This document shows positions 16,989-25,370 of a stretch of 64,000 bases of DNA, piece by piece. The stretch covers positions 65,237 through 129,236 of the forward strand of contig JAZNGM010000004.1 of NCBI GenBank assembly GCA_045576455.1, read 5' to 3'. The notes under the pieces were generated by a model. That model saw only the letters and a program-made list of their open reading frames with translations, was not told where the DNA came from and made no database searches. Origin of the DNA: RGIG4034 sp045576455. GTDB taxonomy: Bacteria; Bacillota; Clostridia; Lachnospirales; Lachnospiraceae. Within the stretch, counting starts at the first letter, position 1, and every line of letters starts with the position of its first letter. A program made the translations under genes and the position numbers.

Positions 16989-17993
16989 TTAGTTTAATGC
17001 ATTTTGAAGTATTAACAGATTATCTTCCATGGCTCCTATATAGCTAAAGCCATTCTGAATATCTTTTTTCGTAACCGATTGTATTGAATTAAGCACAGCA
17101 ATTTCTACTTGTTTATTATTGCTGTTTTCAATAATACTTTTTGCCAGTTTATCGCTTGCATTTTCCAGCACAAATATTACCGGCAGCTTTAACGCATCCA
17201 TTTTATCGGACAAAAATGCTATGGTTTCGAAACTCGCTTCGGTTTCTGCACTGCATCCTGAAAAAGCAGCATAATAATTTAGGTTGTAGTCCTCCACCAA
17301 ATATCTGAACGGAAAACGGTCCGCAAACAAAAGCGTATCCCTTGCTGCATTTTCCGTCATATTTTTATACTTTTCATGAAGGCTTTCAAGTTTAGTAAGA
17401 TACACTTGCGCGTTTTCTTCATAAACCATCCGGTCATCCGCATCAAGCGCTATCAATTCCTTTGCAATTCTTTCGACTATCCGCTTGGCATTATTAACAG
17501 AAAGCCATACATGTTCATCATAACCGCTTTCTATACCGCCTTCTTCGTTATGTCCCTCATCGTGGTCGTGATCATGGTCATGGGCATCTTCCTGCTCCAT
17601 CCCTTCCACAATCTCTTCCGTCTTAACATTATCGCTCACTGTATCTAAAAGGCTGATTACCTTCATATCCTTATTGACCGCTTCTTTTAAAACATCCTTT
17701 ACCCATCCATCCGATTCACCGCCCACATAGATAAACAGGTCACAGGAAGAAATCGTAATAATATCTTCCGTCGTCGGCTGGTAATTGTGAAGGTCTGCAC
17801 CATTATCCATAATGAGCGTCAATTCCACATCATTAACCTTATCCCCCAGCACTTCCCGCACCCAGTCATACTGTGGGAAAATGGTACATACTATTTTAAG
17901 TTTGCCTGTGCCGCCTTTTACGGAACACCCCGTCATTCCTAACGCAAAAAGAAGCAACAAAACCACACCAAATACTTTACACTTTTTATACAT
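16989..17993 (-). CDS. znuA: Zinc-binding lipoprotein of the ABC importer
   Basis: 334 aa cluster 9 (ZnuA/TroA) substrate-binding protein. A lipoprotein signal peptide ends in GMTGC, so the mature Cys would be about residue 23. A His/Asp-rich loop (EDAHDHDHDHDEGHNEEG) lies between the first two ligand regions, which is characteristic of zinc rather than manganese binders. Other ligand regions include DNGADLHNYQPTT and DEHVWLSVNNAKRI. It captures zinc outside the membrane and passes it to ZnuB. AGAGGTTATTT precedes the ATG; it lies 40 bases after zur. Confidence 0.92.
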   Translation of the reverse strand: MYKKCKVFGVVLLLLFALGMTGCSVKGGTGKLKIVCTIFPQYDWVREVLGDKVNDVELTLIMDNGADLHNYQPTTEDIITISSCDLFIYVGGESDGWVKDVLKEAVNKDMKVISLLDTVSDNVKTEEIVEGMEQEDAHDHDHDHDEGHNEEGGIESGYDEHVWLSVNNAKRIVERIAKELIALDADDRMVYEENAQVYLTKLESLHEKYKNMTENAARDTLLFADRFPFRYLVEDYNLNYYAAFSGCSAETEASFETIAFLSDKMDALKLPVIFVLENASDKLAKSIIENSNNKQVEIAVLNSIQSVTKKDIQNGFSYIGAMEDNLLILQNALN

Positions 17994-18033
17994 AAATAAC
18001 CTCTGTCATCAAAATCTTATCTCATCCGGTACT

Positions 18034-18435
18034 TTACTTACAGTCAGCACATAGTCCGGTAAGCACCGAGCTCCCGCAATCCAAAGAAAAATGGTGATGG
18101 TTACTCAGATGGCCTAATATATCTTTCATAAAAGAACATTCCAGATGATATATCTTACCGCATTTACTGCATTTAAGATGAAGATGCTCGTGACACTTTG
18201 CTTCCGGTTCTACATATTGAAAATGGCAGCTTTCATCTCCTACAGATTTAAACTTTCTGATCATGCCGTCTGCAGACATTCTCTCTAAGTTACGGTATAC
18301 GGTTGCCAGATTAACCTGCTGTTTATTTTCAGATAAATATGCCGATATATCTGCTGCCGTAACTCCTCTTTCCCTATTCGTCTTTATATATTCCAATATC
18401 AGTTCTTTACTTCTGGTATTATACTGCTTCTGCAT
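18034..18435 (-). CDS. zur: Fur-family metalloregulator, probably Zur
   Basis: 133 aa Fur-family repressor. A winged-helix domain (RGVTAADISAYLSENKQQVNLATVYRNLERM) is followed by the dimerisation domain with metal motif CHEHLHLKCSKCGKIYHLEC and a second CxxC (CADC), the structural zinc site. A longer reading from 18567 is rejected: it would start inside the promoter, whereas the ATG at 18435 follows GGAGGAATTAAG. It is first in the zinc-uptake operon, which argues for Zur over Fur or PerR, and a large operator lies just upstream of its start. Confidence 0.85.
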   Translation of the reverse strand: MQKQYNTRSKELILEYIKTNRERGVTAADISAYLSENKQQVNLATVYRNLERMSADGMIRKFKSVGDESCHFQYVEPEAKCHEHLHLKCSKCGKIYHLECSFMKDILGHLSNHHHFSLDCGSSVLTGLCADCK

Positions 18436-18496
18436 CTTAATTCCTCCGTCGTAACAAAACGCAAACTTACGCTGCCTACCGGTGCTTAGCAAAAAA

Positions 18497-18536
18497 GAAA
18501 TGCAAATAATTCGCATTTGCAAATCGTTTGCATTTC
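18497..18536. promoter_or_regulatory. Zur-type operator, 40-bp near-palindrome
   Basis: A 40-bp inverted repeat in which 16 of 20 position pairs match, built from ATGCAAA-type units (GAAATGCAAA at one end, TTTGCATTTC at the other, GCATTTGCAAAT in the middle). The nested symmetry suggests two or more Zur dimers. It starts just downstream of the zur -10 box, a position where bound repressor would block transcription. Confidence 0.75.
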
Positions 18537-18538
18537 TG

Positions 18539-18567
18539 ATTTTATCCTTGGATACATCTGTTGTCAA
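18539..18567 (-). promoter_or_regulatory. Promoter of the zur-znuACB operon
   Basis: On the minus strand TTGACA (18562-18567) and TAAAAT (18539-18544) are spaced by exactly 17 bases, immediately before the Zur-type operator. Confidence 0.8.
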
Positions 18568-18590
18568 TACCGTTCTTTTTAAGAAGCAGG

Positions 18591-19970
18591 TTATTTCAAA
18601 AATTTTTTAACCATTTTTACTTTATCTTCCGTATATGGCTGATAACGAAGCGGTATATCAAGCCACGTTTTCTTATCTACAATACTCTTATAATGGGAAA
18701 AGGTAATAAATCCCGCTTCCCCATGATAGGAGCCCATACCGCTTTCCCCTACACCGCCAAAGCCCATATTGGAGGCAGCAAGATGAATAATGGTGTCATT
18801 GAGACAGCCACCGCCAAAGCTTAAGCTATGGAATACTCTTTTCGCCAGTTTTTTATCGGAGGTAAACAAATAAAATGCCAGCGGGTGCGGGCGGGCGTTA
18901 ACTGTTTTTAGCGCTTCCTCTAAATTGTTATAGGTAATAACCGGCAGAAGCGGACCAAAAATCTCCTCCTGCATAACGGCATCTTCCCACATAACATTAT
19001 CCATAACGGTCGGTTCTATACGCAACTCTTCCTCACATATAGTTCCTCCGGACACTACTTTCTCATAATCAATCAACGCTTTTACACGGGTAAAATGTTT
19101 TTCATTAATAATTTTACCGTAATGCTGATTATCAAGCGGTTTTTCACCAAACTGTTCATTAATCACTTTTTTAATTTCTAAAAGCAATGCATCCTTAACT
19201 GTTTCATCACAATACACATAGTCCGGCGCAACACATGTCTGACCGCAGTTTAAATATTTTCCAAACACAATGCGCATAGCCGCAAGCTTAAGATTTGCAC
19301 TTTTTTCAACAATACACGGACTTTTTCCACCCAGTTCCAATGTAACCGGTGTAAGATGAACCGCTGCCTTTTGCATAACTTCATGTCCTACTTTAGGACT
19401 TCCCGTAAAAAAGATATAATCAAACTTTTGGTTAAGGAGTGCCGTATTCTCTGCCCTTCCGCCCAGCACTACCGAAACATATTCTTCCGGAAAGCTTTCT
19501 TCTATCACTTTTTTAACCATTAATGAGGTTGCCGGAGAATACGCGCTCGGTTTAATTACTGCCGTGTTTCCCGCAGCAAGTGCATCCACCATAGGTTCAA
19601 GCGAAAGTAAAAAAGGATAATTCCACGGGCTTATAATAAGTACATTACCATACGGTGACGGGAAACGGTAACTATGGGAAGCAAAATTAGAAAGCGGAGT
19701 CCTTACTCTCTTTTCCTTGGCATAACGCTTTACATGTTTAATCATATAGGAAATCTCGCTTATGGTAAGTCCGATTTCACACATGATACTCTCCTGCTCA
19801 CTCTTTCCCAAATCTTCTTTTAGTGCAAGGCACAGTTCATGTTCATATTTAATTATTACTTCTTTTAATTTCTTAAGTGCTTTGATTCTGTTTGCCACAT
19901 CCAGGGTATATCCTGTGTCAAAAAATGCTTTCTGTTTACCGGTTATTGCTTTAATATCCGCCTCTGTCAT
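18591..19970 (-). CDS. NAD(P)-dependent aldehyde dehydrogenase (class 3-like)
   Basis: 459 aa aldehyde dehydrogenase oxidising aldehydes to acids. Motifs: ISPWNYPFLLSLEPM, GNTAVIKPSAYSPAT (cofactor Lys), FTGSPKVGHEVM, TLELGGKSPCIVE (active-site Glu), GKYLNCGQTCVAPDY (catalytic Cys), and EEIFGPLLPV. The short length, about 40-50 residues below the usual ALDH, and the hydrophobic-basic C terminus (VKMVKKFLK) match the class 3 fatty-aldehyde type. It stands alone; GGGTGAACTTATA precedes the ATG. Substrate not readable from sequence. Confidence 0.9.
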   Translation of the reverse strand: MTEADIKAITGKQKAFFDTGYTLDVANRIKALKKLKEVIIKYEHELCLALKEDLGKSEQESIMCEIGLTISEISYMIKHVKRYAKEKRVRTPLSNFASHSYRFPSPYGNVLIISPWNYPFLLSLEPMVDALAAGNTAVIKPSAYSPATSLMVKKVIEESFPEEYVSVVLGGRAENTALLNQKFDYIFFTGSPKVGHEVMQKAAVHLTPVTLELGGKSPCIVEKSANLKLAAMRIVFGKYLNCGQTCVAPDYVYCDETVKDALLLEIKKVINEQFGEKPLDNQHYGKIINEKHFTRVKALIDYEKVVSGGTICEEELRIEPTVMDNVMWEDAVMQEEIFGPLLPVITYNNLEEALKTVNARPHPLAFYLFTSDKKLAKRVFHSLSFGGGCLNDTIIHLAASNMGFGGVGESGMGSYHGEAGFITFSHYKSIVDKKTWLDIPLRYQPYTEDKVKMVKKFLK

Positions 19971-20068
19971 TATAAGTTCACCCTTGCAATTATTATTTTT
20001 GTATCATGCTTTCATAATAGGTTATCATAACAGTATTGCATATACAATCTATTTAATTAATTAAAAGA

Positions 20069-20103
20069 AAAGCACTACCTATTTTTAAGATAGATAGTAC
20101 TTT
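20069..20103 (-). terminator. Terminator after the solute-binding lipoprotein gene
   Basis: An imperfect hairpin (AAAG-ACTA-CTAT pairing with ATAG-TAGT-CTTT, two single mismatches, 7-base loop) followed on the minus strand by a T-rich run (CTTTTCTTTTAATTAATT). Confidence 0.6.
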
Positions 20104-20125
20104 CTTTATATTTCTGAATATTCAA

Positions 20126-21418
20126 TTACTTAGTTTCATAAAGGTATATCTGAACACGGTTATCAATAACCTTTGCTACTTCTTCCGCTGTTTTTTTACC
20201 ATCAAAAAAGGGTTGTGTTTCTTCGTCTACTATTTCACGTATTGGATTGTAATTATAATTATAAAGCGGATTATTTAGCATTTCCCAGAATAATGCTTCT
20301 TCTTCCTCTTTCATCTTGCGGGGTTCATAATATACACCCTGCGTTAGATGACCTATTACTTTAACATCTTCAGGTTTTCCTGTGTAAGGCTCCTTAATAG
20401 CTTCATCCCACAACTTTGTTAAAACACTTTTACGTACCGGAAAGCCTTGTCCGCCATTAAACGATAACCGCTGTTGTTCATCCGATAGTAGAAAACTCAA
20501 AAAATCAAGGGCACCCTCCTTATGCTTTGATGCATTATTAATAGTGCAACTTATACAAGACAACTTATGTCTTCCACCTTCTTCTGTAGGATATCCTATA
20601 TACGAAGGTGACTCTTTAAAGGCAGCCTCCTGAAACCAAAATTTTTCAAATTCCTGAATGCTGGTTTCCCAAAAAATCTGTTTACCGGAAGCAACTCTTT
20701 CAGGAATTGTTTCCCCTATATCTTTATACCCGTATTTTTTAGCAAATTCTAATAATTCAATAAACTCTTTCTGTTCAAAATTGCTTTTACCATTTTCTTC
20801 ATCAACAAAAAGCTGTATGCCATCTACACCAATGCCTAACATCTCCAATAGAAAGATGCCATCCCAATCAAACTCCGTGTTTGTATCTTCAGTTAGCGTC
20901 ATCCAGTATTTAAGCGTATTATCTTTTGGTTCAATTTCATAACGCTCAAAGGTACATACGGTTCGTATGCTCATATTTACGGGAACTGCATATATTCTGC
21001 CGTTAAGCTCATTATATCCTTTAGCAATATCAATAATATCTGTCTGTTCATTAAGAAAATCCGTCACATCCATAAGATATCCGTCTTCGGCACAAGGAAA
21101 TATGTTACAGTCTGTAAAGCAATTATAATATATAATATCCGGTCCATTACCGTTTGTAAGTTCAAGCTGTATATTTCTTCTGAAATCTTCTGCCAAAACA
21201 TCTTCCGGTCGTTCGCGGACTACTACTTCATATCTATCACTTTGCTTATTATAGTTTACAATGGCATTTTTCATATAAGCAGAAAATTTTTGACTACATA
21301 CAACAATCTCTTCTTTGCCGTTTTCGTTAAGTATGGGGGCTTCGGCATTATTTCTATTACCGCAGGAACAAAACAAGCAGGTCATTAATACAAGTACGAT
21401 TACAACTTTTTTCATCAT
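20126..21418 (-). CDS. Extracellular solute-binding lipoprotein (family 1-like), orphan
   Basis: 430 aa exported lipoprotein: hydrophobic signal peptide with an LFCSCG lipobox near residue 18-20. The mature part resembles family 1 carbohydrate-binding proteins of ABC importers (IQLELTNGNGPDIIYYN, GRIYAVPVNMSIRTV, KEGALDFLSFLLSDEQQ). No permease or ATPase genes are adjacent, so it either works with a distant transporter or serves as a sensor protein. Two ATGs (21418 and 21415) are possible; the ribosome site is weak. It lies downstream of the fab operon with an 80-base gap in which I see no clear terminator. Confidence 0.8.
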   Translation of the reverse strand: MMKKVVIVLVLMTCLFCSCGNRNNAEAPILNENGKEEIVVCSQKFSAYMKNAIVNYNKQSDRYEVVVRERPEDVLAEDFRRNIQLELTNGNGPDIIYYNCFTDCNIFPCAEDGYLMDVTDFLNEQTDIIDIAKGYNELNGRIYAVPVNMSIRTVCTFERYEIEPKDNTLKYWMTLTEDTNTEFDWDGIFLLEMLGIGVDGIQLFVDEENGKSNFEQKEFIELLEFAKKYGYKDIGETIPERVASGKQIFWETSIQEFEKFWFQEAAFKESPSYIGYPTEEGGRHKLSCISCTINNASKHKEGALDFLSFLLSDEQQRLSFNGGQGFPVRKSVLTKLWDEAIKEPYTGKPEDVKVIGHLTQGVYYEPRKMKEEEEALFWEMLNNPLYNYNYNPIREIVDEETQPFFDGKKTAEEVAKVIDNRVQIYLYETK

Positions 21419-21500
21419 ATTCTCTAATAATGTGAGTATTTATAAGCTCGGTTGGGTCGAAATATTCATTAGGTACAAATAAACGAATTGGGAGTATTTC

Positions 21501-21962
21501 TTAAATCAATTCTTCCGGCTGATTACGAAGTTCAATTTCCGGCATTAATTCACTGTGCATGACTTCTAATACATGCTCAAGAAGATTTAATTCATCTTTA
21601 CTGAAACGTTCCTTAATTCTATCCATTACCGTGGTCATATATTGGTAACTTATATTGTAATACTCAAGATATTTATCCGTCACCTGAAGGTAATACTCTC
21701 TTTTATCCTTCTTGGATTGCACTTTTTTAAGATATCCTTTCCAAATAAGGCGGTTAACCTTATATGCCGCATTAGGGGATGAGATATTGGCAATCCTTGC
21801 AAACTCGTTTATCGTCGGATTCTTCATGGAATATATGATTTCCATGCAAAAAGTCTCCACCGTAGTCAACGTAGCGCCCTTATCCTGCCACCTTTCAAAC
21901 ACCTTCTGATAAAAATGCAATTTGAATTTCGAATAAACCTGAACAAAAGCATCTTGTAGCAT
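21501..21962 (-). CDS. MarR-family regulator, FabT-like
   Basis: 153 aa MarR winged-helix repressor. The HTH region reads INEFARIANISSPNAAYKVNRLIWKGYLKKVQSKKDKREYYLQVT, with the typical DKR wing; helices on both sides would dimerise. In streptococci and lactococci FabT, a MarR protein of similar size inside the fab cluster, represses fab genes when bound to long acyl-ACP. Here the gene is last in the fab operon, 9 bases after fabZ, and a FabT-like palindrome lies in the acpP promoter, so FabT function is a good inference but not proven. AGGTGAAAAA precedes the ATG. Confidence 0.8.
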   Translation of the reverse strand: MLQDAFVQVYSKFKLHFYQKVFERWQDKGATLTTVETFCMEIIYSMKNPTINEFARIANISSPNAAYKVNRLIWKGYLKKVQSKKDKREYYLQVTDKYLEYYNISYQYMTTVMDRIKERFSKDELNLLEHVLEVMHSELMPEIELRNQPEELI

Positions 21963-21971
21963 TTTTTCACC

Positions 21972-22400
21972 TTAAACTTCTACTGCAAATGTAAGCTCTG
22001 CAGTTACGGCAACTTTGCCGTCCACATATGCGGTTGCCTGTCCGATGCCAAGGGGTCCTCTTCTTGTAACAATTTCACAGTGGAGTTCCAAAACATCACC
22101 CGGTACAACCTGCTTCTTAAAGCGGGCATTTTTTACACCGCCAAAAAATGCTATCTTGCCCTTATTCTCTTCCTCGCTAAGAATCGCAACAGCTCCGGTC
22201 TGTGCCAGTGCTTCAAGAATAAGTACGCCCGGCATAACCGGTTTTCCCGGGAAATGTCCCATAAACTGCATCTCATTGGCACTTACACATTTAATTCCCT
22301 TTGCCATTTTACCCGGTTCATAATCAAGTATTTTATCCACGAGTAAAAAGGGATATCTATGTGGTAATATTTCTTGAATCTGTGTTGAATTTAATTCCAT
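21972..22400 (-). CDS. fabZ: 3-hydroxyacyl-ACP dehydratase
   Basis: 142 aa hot-dog-fold dehydratase removing water from (3R)-hydroxyacyl-ACP during fatty-acid elongation. The substrate motif LPHRYPFLLVDKIL with the catalytic His and the HFPGKPVMPGVLILEALAQ helix with the catalytic Glu are intact. AAAGGGAAATACG precedes the ATG. Penultimate gene of the fab operon. Confidence 0.95.
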   Translation of the reverse strand: MELNSTQIQEILPHRYPFLLVDKILDYEPGKMAKGIKCVSANEMQFMGHFPGKPVMPGVLILEALAQTGAVAILSEEENKGKIAFFGGVKNARFKKQVVPGDVLELHCEIVTRRGPLGIGQATAYVDGKVAVTAELTFAVEV

Positions 22401-22438
22401 CGTATTTCCCTTTCATTTATTAAACATATACTGCCTAA

Positions 22439-23674
22439 TTAAGCATTATACTTCTTCATAACAATAGTAGCATTGTGACCGCCGAATCCAAGTGAGTTAG
22501 ACATAGCGTATTCAACTTTTACGTTTCTTCCTTCATTAGGAACAATGTCAAGATCACATTCCGGATCCTCTACCTGATAGTTAATGGTAGCCGGTACATA
22601 GTCATTGTAAATACTGAGTGCGGAAATAACACCTTCTACCGCGCCGCTCGCACCGAGTAAGTGACCGGTCATTGATTTGGTTGAACTTACCATTAATTTG
22701 TCAGCATGGGCACCAAAAGCAGTTCTGATAGCTTTTGTCTCTCCCTTATCATTTAACGGTGTAGATGTTCCATGTGCATTGATATATGTAATATCTTCCG
22801 GATTTACTTTTCCGTCTGCAAGTGCCTGCTTCATACAAGCTGCTGCCATGCTTCCGTCTTCAAGCGGAGCTGTAATATGATGTGCATCACAGTTTGCTCC
22901 ATATCCTACAAATTCACAATAAATCTTAGCACCACGCTTAACCGCATGCTCATACTCTTCAAGGATAAGCATTGCAGAACCTTCACCCATAACAAATCCG
23001 CTACGCTCTTTATCAAAAGGAATAGATGCACGATTTGGGTCAGTCGCTTTTGAAAGCGCCTGAAGGGAAGTAAATCCGCCTACGCCAAGCTGTACGATAC
23101 TTGCTTCTGCACCACCGCAAATCATAACTTCCGCATAACCGTCACGGATATGACGGAAAGCATCACCGATAGCGTTTGTAGCACTGGCACATGCCGTAAC
23201 TACACAGCTGCACATTCCATGGAAGCCGTACTCAATTGCTATTCTTCCTGCTGCCATATTGGAAATAATCATCGGAATAAAGTGAGGGGATACTCTGTCA
23301 AATCCCTTTTCAAGACCTTTTTCACATTCCTGCTGAATAGTTCCGATTCCGCCGATACCACTTGAAACAAGAACACCACATCTGTTTAAGTCTTCTTTTT
23401 CAAGATCAAGTGCAGAATCCTTAACAGCTTCTGCTGCCGCAATCATGGCAAACTGGTTATAGCGGTCCATTCTACGACATTCTCTTTTATCCAAAAAATC
23501 TTCCGGTACAAAATCTTTAACTTCACCGGCAAGCTTAACCTTGTTTTCCGTTGTGTCAAACAATGTAATAGGAGCGATTCCGCACTTTCCCTGCTTAATT
23601 GCTTCCCATGTTTCAGCTACATTATGTCCGATTGGTGTAATAGCACCAAGTCCTGTTACAACTACCCTTCTCAT
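22439..23674 (-). CDS. fabF: 3-oxoacyl-ACP synthase II
   Basis: 411 aa thiolase-fold condensing enzyme elongating acyl-ACP with malonyl-ACP. It has RRVVVTGLGAITPIG at the N terminus, the catalytic Cys in CVVTACASATNAIG, and His residues in INAHGTSTPLND and STKSMTGHLLGASGAV. The ATG at 23674 overlaps the fabG stop (ATGA) and has GGAGGT 8 bases upstream; the reading from 23698 lies inside fabG and is rejected. Tight coupling with fabG. Confidence 0.95.
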   Translation of the reverse strand: MRRVVVTGLGAITPIGHNVAETWEAIKQGKCGIAPITLFDTTENKVKLAGEVKDFVPEDFLDKRECRRMDRYNQFAMIAAAEAVKDSALDLEKEDLNRCGVLVSSGIGGIGTIQQECEKGLEKGFDRVSPHFIPMIISNMAAGRIAIEYGFHGMCSCVVTACASATNAIGDAFRHIRDGYAEVMICGGAEASIVQLGVGGFTSLQALSKATDPNRASIPFDKERSGFVMGEGSAMLILEEYEHAVKRGAKIYCEFVGYGANCDAHHITAPLEDGSMAAACMKQALADGKVNPEDITYINAHGTSTPLNDKGETKAIRTAFGAHADKLMVSSTKSMTGHLLGASGAVEGVISALSIYNDYVPATINYQVEDPECDLDIVPNEGRNVKVEYAMSNSLGFGGHNATIVMKKYNA

Positions 23675-24414
23675 ATTGCCATACCTCCATCTACACAAAT
23701 TACCTGTCCCGTAATATAACGGCTGTCTTCACTTGCAAGGAATGCTACAAGATTTGCAACATCCTCTGCTTTGCCGGCTTCTTTAAAAGGAATGCCTTCC
23801 ATAAGCTTCGTTCTTGCCGCTTCATTAATTGCATTTGTCATATCGGTTTCAATCATACCGGGAGCAACTGCGTTTACTGTAATCTTTCTTGAACCAAGTT
23901 CTCTTGCAAGTGATTTTGTCATACCGATAACGGCAGCTTTACTTGCTGAATAATTTACCTGTCCCGCATTTCCGATAATACCAACAACACTGCTCATGTT
24001 GATGATATGTCCGGCACGCTGTTTTAACATAATCTTAGATACGGCACGTAACATATAGAAAGTACCTTTAAGATTAACATCAATTACCGCATCCAATTCT
24101 TCATTGGTCATTCTTCCAAGGAGATTGTCACGTGTAATTCCTGCATTGTTAACAAGAACATCAATACGGCCTTCACCGAATTCTGCTGCTTCTTTAACCA
24201 ATCTGTCGCAATCTTCCGGATTCGCAATATCTGCTTTTACGGCAAGTGCCTTAACGCCGAATTCTTCACACATAGCTACCGTCTTTAATGCTTCCGCATC
24301 AGATGCCTGATAATTCAAAACAACGTCCATACCGTCCTTAGCAAGTCTTACACAAACTGCACGTCCGATACCACGGCTTCCGCCTGTTACAAGAGCTACT
24401 TTTCTCTTATCCAT
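23671..24414 (-). CDS. fabG: 3-oxoacyl-ACP reductase
   Basis: 247 aa short-chain dehydrogenase using NADPH to reduce 3-oxoacyl-ACP. Motifs: ALVTGGSRGIGRAVC (cofactor), NNAGITRDNLLGRM, IINMSSVVG (catalytic Ser), YSASKAAVIGMTK (Tyr and Lys), and the C-terminal ITGQVICVDGGMAI. It overlaps fabD by 8 bases and fabF by 4 bases. Confidence 0.96.
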   Translation of the reverse strand: MDKRKVALVTGGSRGIGRAVCVRLAKDGMDVVLNYQASDAEALKTVAMCEEFGVKALAVKADIANPEDCDRLVKEAAEFGEGRIDVLVNNAGITRDNLLGRMTNEELDAVIDVNLKGTFYMLRAVSKIMLKQRAGHIINMSSVVGIIGNAGQVNYSASKAAVIGMTKSLARELGSRKITVNAVAPGMIETDMTNAINEAARTKLMEGIPFKEAGKAEDVANLVAFLASEDSRYITGQVICVDGGMAI

Positions 24415-25354
24415 TGAACTTATCCCCTTCCTGTAAAATCTTATCTAAGTCTTCCGCCGTCTCGATATTGTAAATATTGATTTCTTTACCAAGTTCCTTA
24501 GCGGTTTTCTTTAAAAATCCTGATAATGCATTACCCGGTCCGATTTCAATAAAATTCTCAGCGCCTTCATTTAAAAGAGCTACTAAGGAATCTTCAAAAC
24601 GAACGCTGTTCTGTACCTGTTTTACCATGAGTTCCTTCATATCTTCGTTCTCATCATAAAACTTACCGGTAACGTTCATAACAACCGGAATCTGCGGTTT
24701 CTTCCATTCAAAAGTATCAAAGTATTTTTGAAGTGCATCTCCTGCCGGCTTCATAAAGCTTGTATGGAACGGTCCGCTTACATTAAGTCTTACGCAACGT
24801 CTTGCTCCCTTTTCCTTAAGATAGCTTTCTGTTGCTGCTACTGCTTTTTCTTCGCCGCAGATAACATACTGGCCCGGGCAGTTGTAATTAGCAACAATTA
24901 CATATCCTTCCCCTTTACAAGCTTCGCAAGCTTCTTCCACAACTTCCTTGGTCATTCCAAGGATAGCACTCATACTGCACTCACAGCCTCTGGCTGCTTC
25001 TGTCATAGCTTTTCCACGGAAAGCTGTTAAGTTGATATAAGTATTGGCATCCATTACGCCTGCAACATAAAGTGCACCATATTCACCAAGACTTAATCCG
25101 CAAGCAGCATCCGGCTTAATATTGTTTTTTAAGAGAACATCTGTAACACCTGCTGCAAATGTAGCCATACAAGGCTGTGTATTCTCTGTCTGGGATAATT
25201 CCTCAAGACTTCCTTCATGCATAAGCTTAACTACATCTTTTTCAAGATTTACATTATCCGCAATGTTACGGTATTCAGCATATTTTTCATAAATATCCTT
25301 ACCCATTCCGGCTTTCTGGCTTCCCTGTCCTGCATATAAAAATACTGTCTTCAC
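24407..25354 (-). CDS. fabD: Malonyl-CoA:ACP transacylase
   Basis: 315 aa transacylase loading malonate onto ACP. It has FLYAGQGSQKAGMG at the N terminus, the nucleophile elbow GLSLGEYGAL (Ser), the later GPFHTSFM with the catalytic His, and ENFIEIGPGNALSGFLKK. The start codon is GTG at 25354, with GGAGGAG upstream, 16 bases after fabK. Gene order and short spacing place it firmly in the fab operon. Confidence 0.95.
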   Translation of the reverse strand: MKTVFLYAGQGSQKAGMGKDIYEKYAEYRNIADNVNLEKDVVKLMHEGSLEELSQTENTQPCMATFAAGVTDVLLKNNIKPDAACGLSLGEYGALYVAGVMDANTYINLTAFRGKAMTEAARGCECSMSAILGMTKEVVEEACEACKGEGYVIVANYNCPGQYVICGEEKAVAATESYLKEKGARRCVRLNVSGPFHTSFMKPAGDALQKYFDTFEWKKPQIPVVMNVTGKFYDENEDMKELMVKQVQNSVRFEDSLVALLNEGAENFIEIGPGNALSGFLKKTAKELGKEINIYNIETAEDLDKILQEGDKFNG

Positions 25355-25370
25355 TGTCGTTCTCCTCCAG

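Noticed and set aside
18436..18567. Longer N terminus for the Fur-family protein
   Set aside because: It would begin at the promoter -35 and run through the operator; the ATG at 18435 has a strong ribosome site.
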